DNA of 39,345 bases from Phycisphaerae bacterium (GTDB taxonomy: Bacteria > Planctomycetota > Phycisphaerae > Phycisphaerales > SM1A02): contig JAEUIT010000034.1 of the NCBI GenBank assembly GCA_016795035.1, forward strand, positions 1 to 39,345, given 5' to 3'. The translations under genes were made by a program, and so were the position numbers. This document shows, in pieces, positions 16,172 through 25,143 of this stretch. Every line of letters begins with the position of its first letter. Positions within the stretch are counted from its first letter, which is position 1. The notes below the pieces were generated by a model. The model made no database searches. It was given only the letters and a program-made list of their open reading frames with translations, and had not been told where the DNA came from.

Positions 16172-19168
16172 TCAGCTCCACGAACCGAGAAGGATGGCGA
16201 GATCGGGGCCGTCGACCTTGCCGTCGCCGTTCAGGTCGGCCGGGCAGCAGATCGCGTTGTTGCACGGATCGTTGCCCCAGGCGCCGAGGAGGATGCCGAG
16301 GTCTTCCGCGTTCACCACGCCGTCGAAGTTGAGGTCCGCTTCCTGCACCGGGGTCGATGCAACGATGAGCTTCACGTCCGTCTGCGAGTAGACGAGCGAG
16401 AAGTAGCCGGCCGGAGCGTTCGGGAACTCCACGCAACCGAAGAAACCGTCGATGTTCGCGGCCGTGAGGATCACGAACTCCTGGCCGACCGTCGGCACGA
16501 AGGAGTTCACGAGACGCACCTGAAGCGCGCCGCCAAGCGTGGCCGGACCCGACACGGTGAGAAGGTCGTTGCCGGCGGCCGCGAGGTCGACGACGTAGCC
16601 GCCGTCGTTGTCCTGGGCGTAGCTGCCTGCAACGCTGAGGGAGCCGAGGTCTCCGCCATCGACGCCCGAGGGCGACGACGAGCCGCCGTTGATGACGACG
16701 TTGCCCTGCACGATGCCGTCGCCCGAGAGAAGTCCGCCCGTCTGGGAGTAACCGCCGTTGAGGAGCGAAAGCGTTCCGTCGACGATCGTGTTGCCGTCGG
16801 TCTGCGAGTAGCCGCCGTTGCGGGTGAGGGTGCGCGTCGGATCGATGTCGACCGTGCCCTTGTTGAACCAGTTGCCGAAGTACAGGGTCATGCCGCCCGC
16901 GCCTGCAACGTGGATCGTTCCTTGGTTGAAGCTCGTGCCGTTGTCGATCGGATCGACGAAGATCTGCGTGCTCGAATCGGCGTGGATGAGGCCGAGGTTC
17001 TGCACGCTCGTGTTGTTGGTTCCGATCTGACCAGCGCCGCGGATCGTGTGGCCGAGCCCGTTCACGAGGGTGCGCGTGGCGTTGATGCTCGTGATGCGGT
17101 TGTTGCCGTGATCGCTCATCGCGAGTGCGCCGGGCCCGGCGAGCGTCACCGTTTCGCTGTTGAGCCTGATGTCGGTGAGGTTGCCGACCGAGTCCATGGC
17201 CCAGGTGCCGTTATTCGTCAGCGTGCCGACGAGGATCGTGTCCGCGTTGTCCGGCATGCGCAGCAGCCCGTTGAGCGTGATGTCAACCAAGGCCGTGTCT
17301 TCGGTCGTGGTGCGGAACTCGCCCGAGCCCGTCGTCTCGAGCACGCCGCCCGTGACCGAGCCGTAGCGGATGTAGACCGTGCTCGCGTCCTCGGCGCGGA
17401 TCACGCCGTCCGTGTTGTCGGTGTTCGTGCCGTAAAGCGTGAGCGTCGATCCGTCGCGGGCGCGAAGCAGATTGTTGTTGTCGAGCGGCAGGTTGTCTGC
17501 GAGGTCGAACACGAGCCCGGCGGGGAGCGTCGCCTCGACGACGCCGTCATTCACGAATCCGGTGTTGTTGGTGCCGATGCTGCCGGCGCCGCGAATCGTG
17601 TGGTTCGGTCCGTTCACGAGCGTGCGCTGCGCGTTGATGCTCGTGATGCGGTTGTTGGCGTGGTCTCCCATCGCGAGAACGCCAGGGCCGGCAAAGGTCA
17701 CCGTGGGGCTATTGAGCCTGAGATCGGTGAGGTTGCCGACCGACTCCATCGACCATGTGCCTTGGTTCGTCAGCGTGCCGACGAGGATCGAGTCCGCGTT
17801 GTCGGGCATGCGTAGAAGCCCGTCGAGCGTGATGTCGACGAAGGCCGTGTCTTCGGTCGTGGTGCGGAACTCGCCCGAGCCGGTCGTCTCGAGCACGCCG
17901 CCCGTGACCGAGCCGTAGCGGAAGTAGACCACGCTCGTGTCCTCGGCGCGGATCACGCCGCCGGCGTTGTCGGTGTTCGTGCCGTAGATCGTGAGCGTCG
18001 AGCCGTCGCGGGCGCGAAGCAGGTTGTTGTTGTCGAGCACCAGGGTGTCCGCGAGATCGAACGAGAGCCCCGCGGGCAGCGTCGCCTCGACGATGCCGTG
18101 ATTCACGAACGCGGTGTTGTTGGTGCCGATGCTGCCCGCGCCGCGAATCGTGTGATTCGGTCCGTTCACGAGCGTGCGCTGTGCGTTGATGCTGGTGATG
18201 CGGTTGTTGACGTGGTTGTCCATCGCGAGGACGCCCGAGCCGGCGAGCGCCACCGTTTCGCTGTTGAGCCTGATGTCGGTGAGGTTTCCGAACGAGTCCA
18301 TGGCCCAGGTGCCGTTATTCGTCAGCGTGCCGACGACGATCGTGTCCGCGTTGTCCGGCATGCGCAGCAGCCCGTTGAGCGTGACGTCGACAAACGCCGT
18401 GTCTTCCGTCGTGGTGCGGAACTCGCCCGAGCCCGTCGTCTCGAGCACGCCGCCCGTCACCGAGCCGTAGCGGAAGTAGACCGTGCTCGCGTCCTCGGCG
18501 CGGATCACGCCGTCCGTGTTGTCGGTGTTCGTGCCGTAGATGGTGAGCGTCGAGCCGTCGCGGGCGCGCAGCAGGTTGTTGTTGTCGAGCACCAGGTTGT
18601 CCGCGAGGTCGAAGGAGAGCCCGGCGGGGAGCGTCGCCTCGACGACGCCGTCATTCACGAACGCGGTGTTGTTGGTGCCGATGCTGCCGGCGCCGCGAAT
18701 CGTGTGGCCGGCGCCGTTCGTCAGGGTCCGCTGTGCGTTGACGCTCGTGATGCGATTGTTGACGTGGTCGCTGAACTCGAGGACGCCCGAGCCGAGGAAG
18801 CTCATGTCGGCGTTGAGGCGAATGTCGGTGAGATTGCCCACGGAGTTCAGCGCCCACACGCCGTCATTGACGAGGCTCGTGAGCGTGAGATCGAAGTTGT
18901 CGGGCTGTACAAGCGTGCAGCCCGGTCCGATGGTCAAGCCGCCCATGCTCAGTGTGGTATTGAGATTCACCGTCATGGTGCCGCGACGCACGGTGATCGA
19001 TCCGTTCGGCACGCCGGGGGTGCCGGGGATGCCCGCGGACCAGTTGGCCGCGGTGCTCCAGAGGCCGCCGTTCGGGCCGACCCAGTTCGACGTGATTCCG
19101 GCGAACGCGGGTGTCGCGGTGACGGCGGCAGCGGTGAGAATGAACGTTGGTATGGCGAGCGAACGCAT
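16172..19168 (-). CDS. 998-aa exported beta-solenoid-like repeat protein with dockerin-like C-terminus
   Basis: The ATG at 19168 is chosen over upstream in-frame starts because it follows AGGAGAGG at good spacing and opens a signal peptide (M-R-S-L-A-I-P-T-F-I-L-T-A-A-A-V-T-A-T-P-A-F-A). The body contains repeats of 184 residues rich in Asn/Thr/Gly (N-N-N-L-L-R-A-R-D-G-S-T-L-T, G-G-V-L-E-T-T-G-S-G-E-F, T-L-T-N-N-G-T-W-A-M), as in pectate-lyase-like or autotransporter passenger solenoids. The tail has E-A-D-L-N-F-D-G-V-V-N-A-E-D-L-G-I-L-L-G-A-W and D-L-N-G-D-G-K-V-D-G-P-D, the dockerin-like module also seen at the C-terminus of the 9807-12347 product. Probably surface-exposed; ligand unknown. 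Confidence 0.88.
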   Translation of the reverse strand: MRSLAIPTFILTAAAVTATPAFAGITSNWVGPNGGLWSTAANWSAGIPGTPGVPNGSITVRRGTMTVNLNTTLSMGGLTIGPGCTLVQPDNFDLTLTSLVNDGVWALNSVGNLTDIRLNADMSFLGSGVLEFSDHVNNRITSVNAQRTLTNGAGHTIRGAGSIGTNNTAFVNDGVVEATLPAGLSFDLADNLVLDNNNLLRARDGSTLTIYGTNTDNTDGVIRAEDASTVYFRYGSVTGGVLETTGSGEFRTTTEDTAFVDVTLNGLLRMPDNADTIVVGTLTNNGTWAMDSFGNLTDIRLNSETVALAGSGVLAMDNHVNNRITSINAQRTLVNGPNHTIRGAGSIGTNNTAFVNHGIVEATLPAGLSFDLADTLVLDNNNLLRARDGSTLTIYGTNTDNAGGVIRAEDTSVVYFRYGSVTGGVLETTGSGEFRTTTEDTAFVDITLDGLLRMPDNADSILVGTLTNQGTWSMESVGNLTDLRLNSPTVTFAGPGVLAMGDHANNRITSINAQRTLVNGPNHTIRGAGSIGTNNTGFVNDGVVEATLPAGLVFDLADNLPLDNNNLLRARDGSTLTLYGTNTDNTDGVIRAEDASTVYIRYGSVTGGVLETTGSGEFRTTTEDTALVDITLNGLLRMPDNADTILVGTLTNNGTWAMDSVGNLTDIRLNSETVTLAGPGALAMSDHGNNRITSINATRTLVNGLGHTIRGAGQIGTNNTSVQNLGLIHADSSTQIFVDPIDNGTSFNQGTIHVAGAGGMTLYFGNWFNKGTVDIDPTRTLTRNGGYSQTDGNTIVDGTLSLLNGGYSQTGGLLSGDGIVQGNVVINGGSSSPSGVDGGDLGSLSVAGSYAQDNDGGYVVDLAAAGNDLLTVSGPATLGGALQVRLVNSFVPTVGQEFVILTAANIDGFFGCVEFPNAPAGYFSLVYSQTDVKLIVASTPVQEADLNFDGVVNAEDLGILLGAWGNDPCNNAICCPADLNGDGKVDGPDLAILLGSWS
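17041..18760. repeat. 552-bp tandem repeats inside the solenoid gene
   Basis: The landmark GTTGATGCTC (or a one-base variant) recurs at 17081, 17633, 18185 and 18737, an exact 552-bp period (184 codons). Adjacent units are near-identical over long stretches, which points to recent unequal recombination or conversion. Repeat number is therefore likely to vary between strains and could be mis-assembled. Confidence 0.9.
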
Positions 19169-19369
19169 GAGACCTCTCCTATTCGAATACTGCTCGGACA
19201 TGCGGGCGATCGCCGCGCACGGAGGCAACGCGGACGCGTGACCGTGTCCGAGAAACAGATCTTCGGACCACGGTCCTTTCGGGCCTATCGGCACGTCGTT
19301 GCAGCTCTCCCCTTGCTCTAGGACACGCTACAGAGGGGCCTGACAGATTCGGCGAGGAATCTCGCGGTT

Positions 19370-19969
19370 TTGGGCTATAGTCAAACCGTGCACTCACGGA
19401 CGACGCACGCCACGCTGCTCGATCGACTTGCGACCGCGGATGACCGCGCGGCATGGCACGAGTTCTGTGCGCGATACGGCGACCTGATTCGCGGTTTTAT
19501 GCGACGTGCGGGCTGCACGGAGGACGAGTCGGACGACCTGCTTCAGGACGTGATGATGTCCCTGATGAAGGTCATGCCGTCCTTTCGCTATGACCCGGCG
19601 AAGGGCCGCTTCCGCGGGTATCTGAAAACGGTCGTTGTTCGCGCCATTGCCAAGCGTCGTTGTCAGAAACGCCCCGAGGTTCCCCTAGAGAGCGGTGCCG
19701 ACATGGTCGACGGGTCGACGGTCGGCTCCGACGAGCTCTGGGAGGTCGAGTGGCGGCAGTACCACCTTCGCATGGCCATGACTGCGATCGAGAGCGAGTT
19801 CTCGGCGCAGGACCGCTCCGCGTTTCAGCGGTACGCGGTCGGCGGCGGCTCTGCCCAGGAGACGGCCGATCTGTTAGGCCTCAGCGTCGATCAGGTGTAT
19901 CAGGCGAAGTCGCGGATCTTGAAGCGCCTGGCCGAGCTCATCGCCGCGCAGGTCGCGGACGAGGGATGA
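19370..19969 (+). CDS. ECF-type RNA polymerase sigma factor
   Basis: Up to 199 aa; start either TTG at 19370 or GTG at 19388, neither with a good ribosome-binding site. Region 2 runs through W-H-E-F-C-A-R-Y-G-D-L-I-R-G-F, D-E-S-D-D-L-L-Q-D-V and F-R-Y-D-P-A-K-G-R-F-R-G-Y-L. Region 4 ends the protein (E-T-A-D-L-L-G-L-S-V-D-Q-V-Y-Q-A-K-S-R-I-L-K-R-L). The F-x-Y-D-P-x-K-G-R-F-R-x-Y-L stretch is typical of planctomycete ECF groups. No anti-sigma gene is adjacent. Instead a Ser/Thr kinase gene starts 40 bp downstream, so control by phosphorylation is plausible. Confidence 0.9.
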   Translation: MGYSQTVHSRTTHATLLDRLATADDRAAWHEFCARYGDLIRGFMRRAGCTEDESDDLLQDVMMSLMKVMPSFRYDPAKGRFRGYLKTVVVRAIAKRRCQKRPEVPLESGADMVDGSTVGSDELWEVEWRQYHLRMAMTAIESEFSAQDRSAFQRYAVGGGSAQETADLLGLSVDQVYQAKSRILKRLAELIAAQVADEG

Positions 19970-20009
19970 GTCGTCGCCTTCGCGCGGCGCCGCGCACGGA
20001 CGTTTCGCC

Positions 20010-22433
20010 ATGACGAATCACTCCGACGAAACATCCGTTCCCGGCGTCGAGCCGGCGCATCGATCCGACGGGAGCTCCTGGTTCGCCGAGCCGGAGGCGA
20101 TCCTCGACGCGCTCCGCGCGGCCCCGATCACCGGCGCCTTGCCCGACGTGCGCGGCTACGAAATCCTGCATGAGCTCGCCCGCGGCGGTCAGGGCATCGT
20201 CTACGTCGCGCTCCAGCGCTCGACGCGCCGGCGCGTCGCGCTCAAGGTGCTCGTCGAACGCGGCTTCGCGACGGCGGCGGCGCGGAGGCGCTTCGAGCGC
20301 GAGATCGAGCTGCTCGCGTCGATCGACCACCCGGGCATCGTGAAGGTCTTCGACAGCGGCGTGACCGGCGAAGGGCTTCTCTATCTCGTGATGGAGTTGG
20401 TGCAGGGCGAGCCGTTCGATCGATATCTGGCGTCGCGCCGCGGCGCCGACGGCTTCACGCCCCTCGACGACGCGCTCGGGCTCACGGCGCGCGTCGCCGA
20501 TGCCGTGCACGCGGCGCATCGGCGCGGCGTGATTCACCGCGACCTCAAGCCGAGCAACGTGCTCGTCGACTCCGACGGCCAGCCCCGCGTGGTCGACTTC
20601 GGCCTCGCGCGGGCGCTCGACCGCACCGCGAGCGAACCCACGGTGAGCGTCACGGGGCAATTCCTCGGCAGCCTCCCGTGGGCGAGCCCCGAGCACGCGA
20701 GCGGGCGGCCCGAGGAGGTCGACGTGCGGAGCGACGTCTACTCGCTCGGCGTCATGCTGCATCAGGCGCTCACGAACGAATTCCCGTATCCGGTCGACGG
20801 CTCGCTGGCTGCAACGTTGAGAGCGATCGCGGAGACGCCGCCCGATCGGCCGAGCGCTCGGCGCCGCGGCCTGCCGCGCGATCTCGACGCCGTGGCGTGG
20901 GCGGCGCTCGCGAAGCGCGCCGACGACCGCTACGCCTCCGCCGCGGACCTCGCCGCGGACGTGCGCGCCGTTCTCGCCGGCGAGGCGATCCGCGCGCGGC
21001 GCGACACCGCGTGGATCGGCATGAGCCGACGGCTGCGGCGCTATCGGCTGATCACTGCGGTCGTGTCGGCGTCGGCGGTCGCGGTCGCGGGATTTGCGGT
21101 TCTCGCGTGGCGGAACGCCCGCGCCGCAGAGGCGCAGCGCATGCTTGCCGAGCGGCGCTTCGCCGAAGCCCGGGAGCTTGCGCGGAGCTTCCTCTTCGAC
21201 TTCCACGAGTCTCTGTTGCCGCTCGCGGGATCGCGACCGGCGCGCGAGAAGCTCGTCACCACGTCGCTCGCCTACCTCGCCGGCCTCGAGAAGGAGGTCG
21301 GCGACGACCAGGAGTTCCGCGCCGACCTCGCCGCCGCGTACGAGCGGATCGCGGATATCCAAGGGAACCCCACGTTCCCGAACCTCGGCCAGAGCGCGGA
21401 AGCGATCGAGTCGCTGCGCAAGGCCGTCGCGCTTCGCGAGGCGAACCTCGCGGAGAAGCCCGACGACGCCACCGCGATGCAGCGAGCCGCCCGCGCGCTC
21501 AATCTGATCGGGCTCATTCAGGCGCAGCTCGGCGAGAACGACGACGCGCTCGCCACCTTCGACGCAGCGCGGCCGCTCCTCGATCGCGCGCGGACGATCA
21601 TGCCGGGCGACGTGTCGCTCCTGCGCGAGTGTGCCGCGAATCGCGACCGCGCCTCGACCGTGTACGACACGATCGGACAGCAGGAGCGCTCGCTTGCCCT
21701 GATCGACGAGGGGCTCGCGATCCTTGCGGCGTCGCCCGATCCGAAGGCGATGCGCGACGCGATCGGTGTCCTCGCCTACAAGAAGGCGTTCGTGCTGCGA
21801 CGCCTCAACAGGCTCGAGGAGGCGCTCGCGTCGATCAATCAGACGATCTCGCTCGCCCGCGAGCAGCTCGCCGAAGAGCCGGACCACGCGCCGCGGCGCC
21901 GCGGACTGTCGGTCGACCTCAACGAGCGCGCGACGATCGAGATGGCGTTGGGCCGGCTCGACGACGCGAGCGCCACGCTCGCCGAATCGATCGCGATCGC
22001 GCGCTCGCTGCACGACGCGGATCCGACCAGTCCGACGACGATCAACGACCTGGCGTACGCGCTCATCAAGGCGGCGCAGCTCGATCGGCAGCGGAAGCGC
22101 ATCGATGAGGCGCTGAGCGGCTATCTCGCGGTGCGCGACCTGCGTGCGGAGGCGTCGAAGCGCGATCCGGCGAACGCCGTGATCCGCCGCGGCGTCGCGA
22201 TCGCCGTCGCGATGGCGGGCGAGACGGCCGCCGAAGCCTCGGCCGACGAGTCGCTCGACGCCGCGCGCCGCCGAGCGCTCCGCGAGCGGGGGGCGGAGCA
22301 TTACGAGGAGGCGGCGGATCGCCTCGACGCGATGAAGGCCGATGGCGCGCTCCTCCAAGGCGACGAGTCGCTCGCCGAGACCTGCCGCGGCGAGGCGAAC
22401 AAGCTCCGCGCAGCAAACGCGGCCGGCGCCTGA
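20010..22433 (+). CDS. Membrane Ser/Thr protein kinase with extracytoplasmic helical repeats
   Basis: 807 aa. Kinase domain at about residues 50-325: Gly loop A-R-G-G-Q-G-I-V, Lys79 in V-A-L-K-V-L, catalytic H-R-D178-L-K-P-S-N, D196-F-G-L-A, S-P-E and D-V-Y-S-L-G. All catalytic residues are present. One transmembrane helix at about 347-367 is followed by ~430 residues of paired helices of TPR type (A-I-E-S-L-R-K-A-V-A-L-R-E-A-N-L, D-D-A-L-A-T-F-D-A-A-R, E-E-A-L-A-S-I-N-Q-T-I). This PknB-like kinase plus repeat sensor, next to an ECF sigma gene, is a recurrent planctomycete pair; the kinase may regulate that sigma factor. Confidence 0.92.
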   Translation: MTNHSDETSVPGVEPAHRSDGSSWFAEPEAILDALRAAPITGALPDVRGYEILHELARGGQGIVYVALQRSTRRRVALKVLVERGFATAAARRRFEREIELLASIDHPGIVKVFDSGVTGEGLLYLVMELVQGEPFDRYLASRRGADGFTPLDDALGLTARVADAVHAAHRRGVIHRDLKPSNVLVDSDGQPRVVDFGLARALDRTASEPTVSVTGQFLGSLPWASPEHASGRPEEVDVRSDVYSLGVMLHQALTNEFPYPVDGSLAATLRAIAETPPDRPSARRRGLPRDLDAVAWAALAKRADDRYASAADLAADVRAVLAGEAIRARRDTAWIGMSRRLRRYRLITAVVSASAVAVAGFAVLAWRNARAAEAQRMLAERRFAEARELARSFLFDFHESLLPLAGSRPAREKLVTTSLAYLAGLEKEVGDDQEFRADLAAAYERIADIQGNPTFPNLGQSAEAIESLRKAVALREANLAEKPDDATAMQRAARALNLIGLIQAQLGENDDALATFDAARPLLDRARTIMPGDVSLLRECAANRDRASTVYDTIGQQERSLALIDEGLAILAASPDPKAMRDAIGVLAYKKAFVLRRLNRLEEALASINQTISLAREQLAEEPDHAPRRRGLSVDLNERATIEMALGRLDDASATLAESIAIARSLHDADPTSPTTINDLAYALIKAAQLDRQRKRIDEALSGYLAVRDLRAEASKRDPANAVIRRGVAIAVAMAGETAAEASADESLDAARRRALRERGAEHYEEAADRLDAMKADGALLQGDESLAETCRGEANKLRAANAAGA

Positions 22434-22450
22434 TCGAGACGCCGGCCGCG
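22418..22450. terminator. Bidirectional stem-loop terminator overlapping the kinase stop codon
   Basis: A perfect 11-bp stem, CGCGGCCGGCG with CGCCGGCCGCG, and an 11-base loop that includes the TGA of the kinase gene. It lies between the convergent kinase and thrS genes, only 33 bp apart. Confidence 0.7.
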
Positions 22451-22466
22451 GTGGATCACATCGACG

Positions 22467-24542
22467 TCAGGCCTTGCCGAATCGCGAGAGGACCGACGTC
22501 GCGCCCCGCGTCGAGATCTCTTCGGTCACGGCCGTCACGAAGTCGGCCGCAGGGATCGCGCCGAGATTCTCCTGATGGCCGCGAGCGCGCACGCTCACGA
22601 CGCGCTGCTCCGCGTCACGCTCGCCGACGACGAGGAGGTATGGGATCTTCCATTCGGTCGCGGCCTTGATCTTCGCCTGGATGCGCTCGGGATCGGTGTC
22701 GATCATCGCCCGCACGTTCCGCGCGGTGAGCATGCCGAGCACTTCCTTGCCGTAGGCCTCGCTCTTCTCGCTGATCGTGAGGATGCGCACCTGCTCCGGC
22801 GCGAGCCACGTCGGGAAGGCGCCGGCGAAGTGCTCGATGAGGCAGCCGATGAATCGCTCCATCGAGCCGAACGGCGCGCGGTGGATCATCACCGGAACGT
22901 GCGCCGTGTTGTCGCTGCCGATGTATTCAAGCTTGAAGCGCCGCGGCAGGTTGTAGTCGACCTGCACGGTGCCGAGCTGCCACGAACGGCCGATGACGTC
23001 CTTCACGACGAAGTCGATCTTCGGGCCGTAGAACGCGGCCTCGCCCGGCTCCTCGCTGAACGGTACGCCGAGGCTCATCGCGGCCTGGCGACACGCGTCC
23101 TCGGCCTTGTCCCAGTTCTTGGGATCGCCGACATACTTCGAGCTGTCGGGATCGCGCAGTCCGACGCGCACGCGATACTCGCTCATGCCGAGCGTCTTGA
23201 AGATGAGCTTTACGAGGCTGAGGCAGCCTTGGAGTTCCTGCGCGACCTGATCCTCGCGCATGAAGAGGTGTGCGTCGTCCTGCGTGAAGCCGCGCACACG
23301 GGTCATGCCGCCGATCTCGCCCGACTGCTCCCAGCGATACACGGTGCCGAACTCGCTCAGGCGAATCGGCAGGTCGCGATAGCTGCGCTGCTGGCTTGCG
23401 TAGATGCGGATGTGGTGCGGGCAATTCATCGGCCGCAGGAGATAGCCGTCGATCTCGCCGGCCTTCATGCGGTTGGCGAGATCGGCGCACGAGCAGCCTT
23501 CCTTCGCGAACTGCGCGAGCTGCTCGTGTTCGACGAGCGGCGGATACTGCGACTCCTGGTAGTACGGGAAGTGGCCCGAGGTCTTGTAGAGCTCAAGCTT
23601 GCCGATGTGCGGCGTGAAGACTTGGCTGTAGCCTTGGCGGCGCAATTCCTCGCCGATGAAATTCTGCAGCTCCTGACGGATGATCGCGCCGGCCGGCGTC
23701 CAGAGGATGAGCCCTTGGCCGACCATCTCGTCGATATGGAAGAGCCGAAGCTGCTTGCCGATCACGCGGTGGTCGCGCTTCTTCGCCTCCTCGACCTGCG
23801 CGAGATAGGCGTCGAGTTCCGCCTTCGTCGGAAACGCGGTGCCGTACACGCGAGTGAGGCGATCGAGCTTCTCGTCGCCCTTCCAATAGCTCGACGCGAG
23901 CGAGAGCACCTTGAAGCCGCCGATGCGCCCGGTGCTCGGCACGTGCGGGCCGCGGCAGAGGTCTTCCCAGTTCTTGCCGGGTGCCCCCGTCGCGTACCAC
24001 GACAACTCCTTCGAGCCCGCCTCGATCGCGCGCTCCGCGTTGTCGAGCTTGAACTTCGAACCTTCCTGCTTCAGCTTCGCCAAGCCTTCCGACATCGGAA
24101 GCTCGTAGCGGGTGAAGGGGCGATCCTCGGCGACGATCTTCGCCATCTCCGCCTCGATGCGCGCGAAGTCCTCGCTCGAGATCGAAGTCCCAGCGGGGAA
24201 GAGCATGTCGTAGTAGAAGTTGTTCTCGAGCGGCGGGCCGTACACGAGCTGCACGCCGGGGAAGAGGCGCTGGATCGCCTCGGCCATGACGTGGGCGCAC
24301 GAGTGCCGGATGAGGTAGAGCGCGTCCGCGTCGGCCGACGTCGCACCCTTCGCCTTCGCCGTGACGATCGCCAGCGACGCGTCGCGATCGATGACGCGCG
24401 CGAGATCGCTCAGTTCGCCGTTGACCTTCGCGCCGAGCGCGGCCTTCGCGAGGCCGGCGCCGATCGACGCGGCGACCTCTCCCGCGGTCACGGGAGAGGC
24501 GAATTCCTTGACGGTTCCATCAGGCAGGGTGATACGAGGCAT
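22467..24542 (-). CDS. thrS: Threonyl-tRNA synthetase
   Basis: 691 aa, slightly long for the family. N-terminal TGS domain (I-T-L-P-D-G-T-V-K-E-F), then the second additional (editing) domain with H-S-C-A-H-V-M-A-E-A and C-R-G-P-H-V-P. The class II core has motif 2 (Y-R-W-E-Q-S-G, R-V-R-G-F-T-Q-D-D-A-H) and motif 3 (H-R-A-P-F-G-S-M-E-R). Zinc ligands are Cys374 (P-M-N-C-P-H-H), His425 and His554. An anticodon-binding domain ends the protein. Two oddities: P-M-N-C-P-H-H where many bacteria have P-M-N-C-P-G-H, and an insertion of roughly 30 residues with a C-S-C just before that motif. Cytoplasmic, essential. Confidence 0.97.
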   Translation of the reverse strand: MPRITLPDGTVKEFASPVTAGEVAASIGAGLAKAALGAKVNGELSDLARVIDRDASLAIVTAKAKGATSADADALYLIRHSCAHVMAEAIQRLFPGVQLVYGPPLENNFYYDMLFPAGTSISSEDFARIEAEMAKIVAEDRPFTRYELPMSEGLAKLKQEGSKFKLDNAERAIEAGSKELSWYATGAPGKNWEDLCRGPHVPSTGRIGGFKVLSLASSYWKGDEKLDRLTRVYGTAFPTKAELDAYLAQVEEAKKRDHRVIGKQLRLFHIDEMVGQGLILWTPAGAIIRQELQNFIGEELRRQGYSQVFTPHIGKLELYKTSGHFPYYQESQYPPLVEHEQLAQFAKEGCSCADLANRMKAGEIDGYLLRPMNCPHHIRIYASQQRSYRDLPIRLSEFGTVYRWEQSGEIGGMTRVRGFTQDDAHLFMREDQVAQELQGCLSLVKLIFKTLGMSEYRVRVGLRDPDSSKYVGDPKNWDKAEDACRQAAMSLGVPFSEEPGEAAFYGPKIDFVVKDVIGRSWQLGTVQVDYNLPRRFKLEYIGSDNTAHVPVMIHRAPFGSMERFIGCLIEHFAGAFPTWLAPEQVRILTISEKSEAYGKEVLGMLTARNVRAMIDTDPERIQAKIKAATEWKIPYLLVVGERDAEQRVVSVRARGHQENLGAIPAADFVTAVTEEISTRGATSVLSRFGKA

Positions 24543-24614
24543 AGAGGGGGAATCCTACGACAACCGCCGCGAATGTTGCTCGCGATGCGGTCGGCCGACA
24601 CGGCTGTAACGCGC

Positions 24615-25112
24615 TCAGCGGTCGTCGAAGAGCTGCGTCTGGTTCGGCAGGTTGGCGGGCCGTTGGCGAAGCTGGTCGAGCTCCTGCTCGAGGTCTTCGA
24701 GGGTCTTGAAGTCGTAGTGCTCGCTGGCGAAGCGGATGTAGGCGATCGGATCCAGTTCGCGGAGCTTGTGCGCGACGCGGCGCCCGATCTCGCGGCTCTC
24801 GACCTCGCGCTCGAACTCGCGATGCAGTTCGTCGTCGATCGACTTCGCGATCGACTCCTTACGCTCGGTGGGGATCGGGCGCTTGCCGCACGCGACGAGA
24901 ATGCCCCGAAGGATGCGCTCGGTCTCGAACGGCACGCGCGAGCCGTCGCGCTTGATGACGAAGAGACGCTCGGTGCGCTCGACGCGCTCGTAGGTCGTGA
25001 AGCGCTTGCCGCAGCCTTCGCACTCACGGCGGCGACGGATCGCGCCCGCGTCTTCCGCGGCGCGACTGTCGATCACGCGGTCGTGGTCTGTGCCGCAATA
25101 CGGACAGCGCAT
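24615..25112 (-). CDS. nrdR: NrdR, repressor of ribonucleotide reductase genes
   Basis: 165 aa from the ATG at 25112. N-terminal zinc ribbon with Cys3, Cys6, Cys31 and Cys34 (M-R-C-P-Y-C, C-E-G-C-G-K-R-F-T-T-Y-E), followed by an ATP-cone (V-I-K-R-D-G-S-R-V-P-F, A-K-S-I-D-D-E-L). Normal family length with a short C-terminal extension. It senses ATP/dATP and represses nrd operons in other bacteria; no nrd gene is in this window. The frame stays open upstream, but the zinc ribbon fixes the start. 72 bp separate it from thrS, so co-transcription is possible. Confidence 0.96.
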   Translation of the reverse strand: MRCPYCGTDHDRVIDSRAAEDAGAIRRRRECEGCGKRFTTYERVERTERLFVIKRDGSRVPFETERILRGILVACGKRPIPTERKESIAKSIDDELHREFEREVESREIGRRVAHKLRELDPIAYIRFASEHYDFKTLEDLEQELDQLRQRPANLPNQTQLFDDR

Positions 25113-25143
25113 GCCAAGAGTGTCGTCCGCAACGCCGAGGCCG

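Noticed and set aside
15755..17815. 686-codon open frame on the plus strand
   Set aside because: It runs through the intergenic terminator and opposite the solenoid gene; its repeats mirror the minus-strand repeats.
17041..18760. Regularly spaced repeats as a possible CRISPR array
   Set aside because: The unit is 552 bp, in frame and coding; there are no short repeats with unique spacers anywhere in the window.
19192..19252. CTCGGACA and TGTCCGAG inverted repeat upstream of the solenoid gene as an operator
   Set aside because: The arms are 45 bases apart and short; chance pairing in GC-rich DNA is likely and no regulator is linked.
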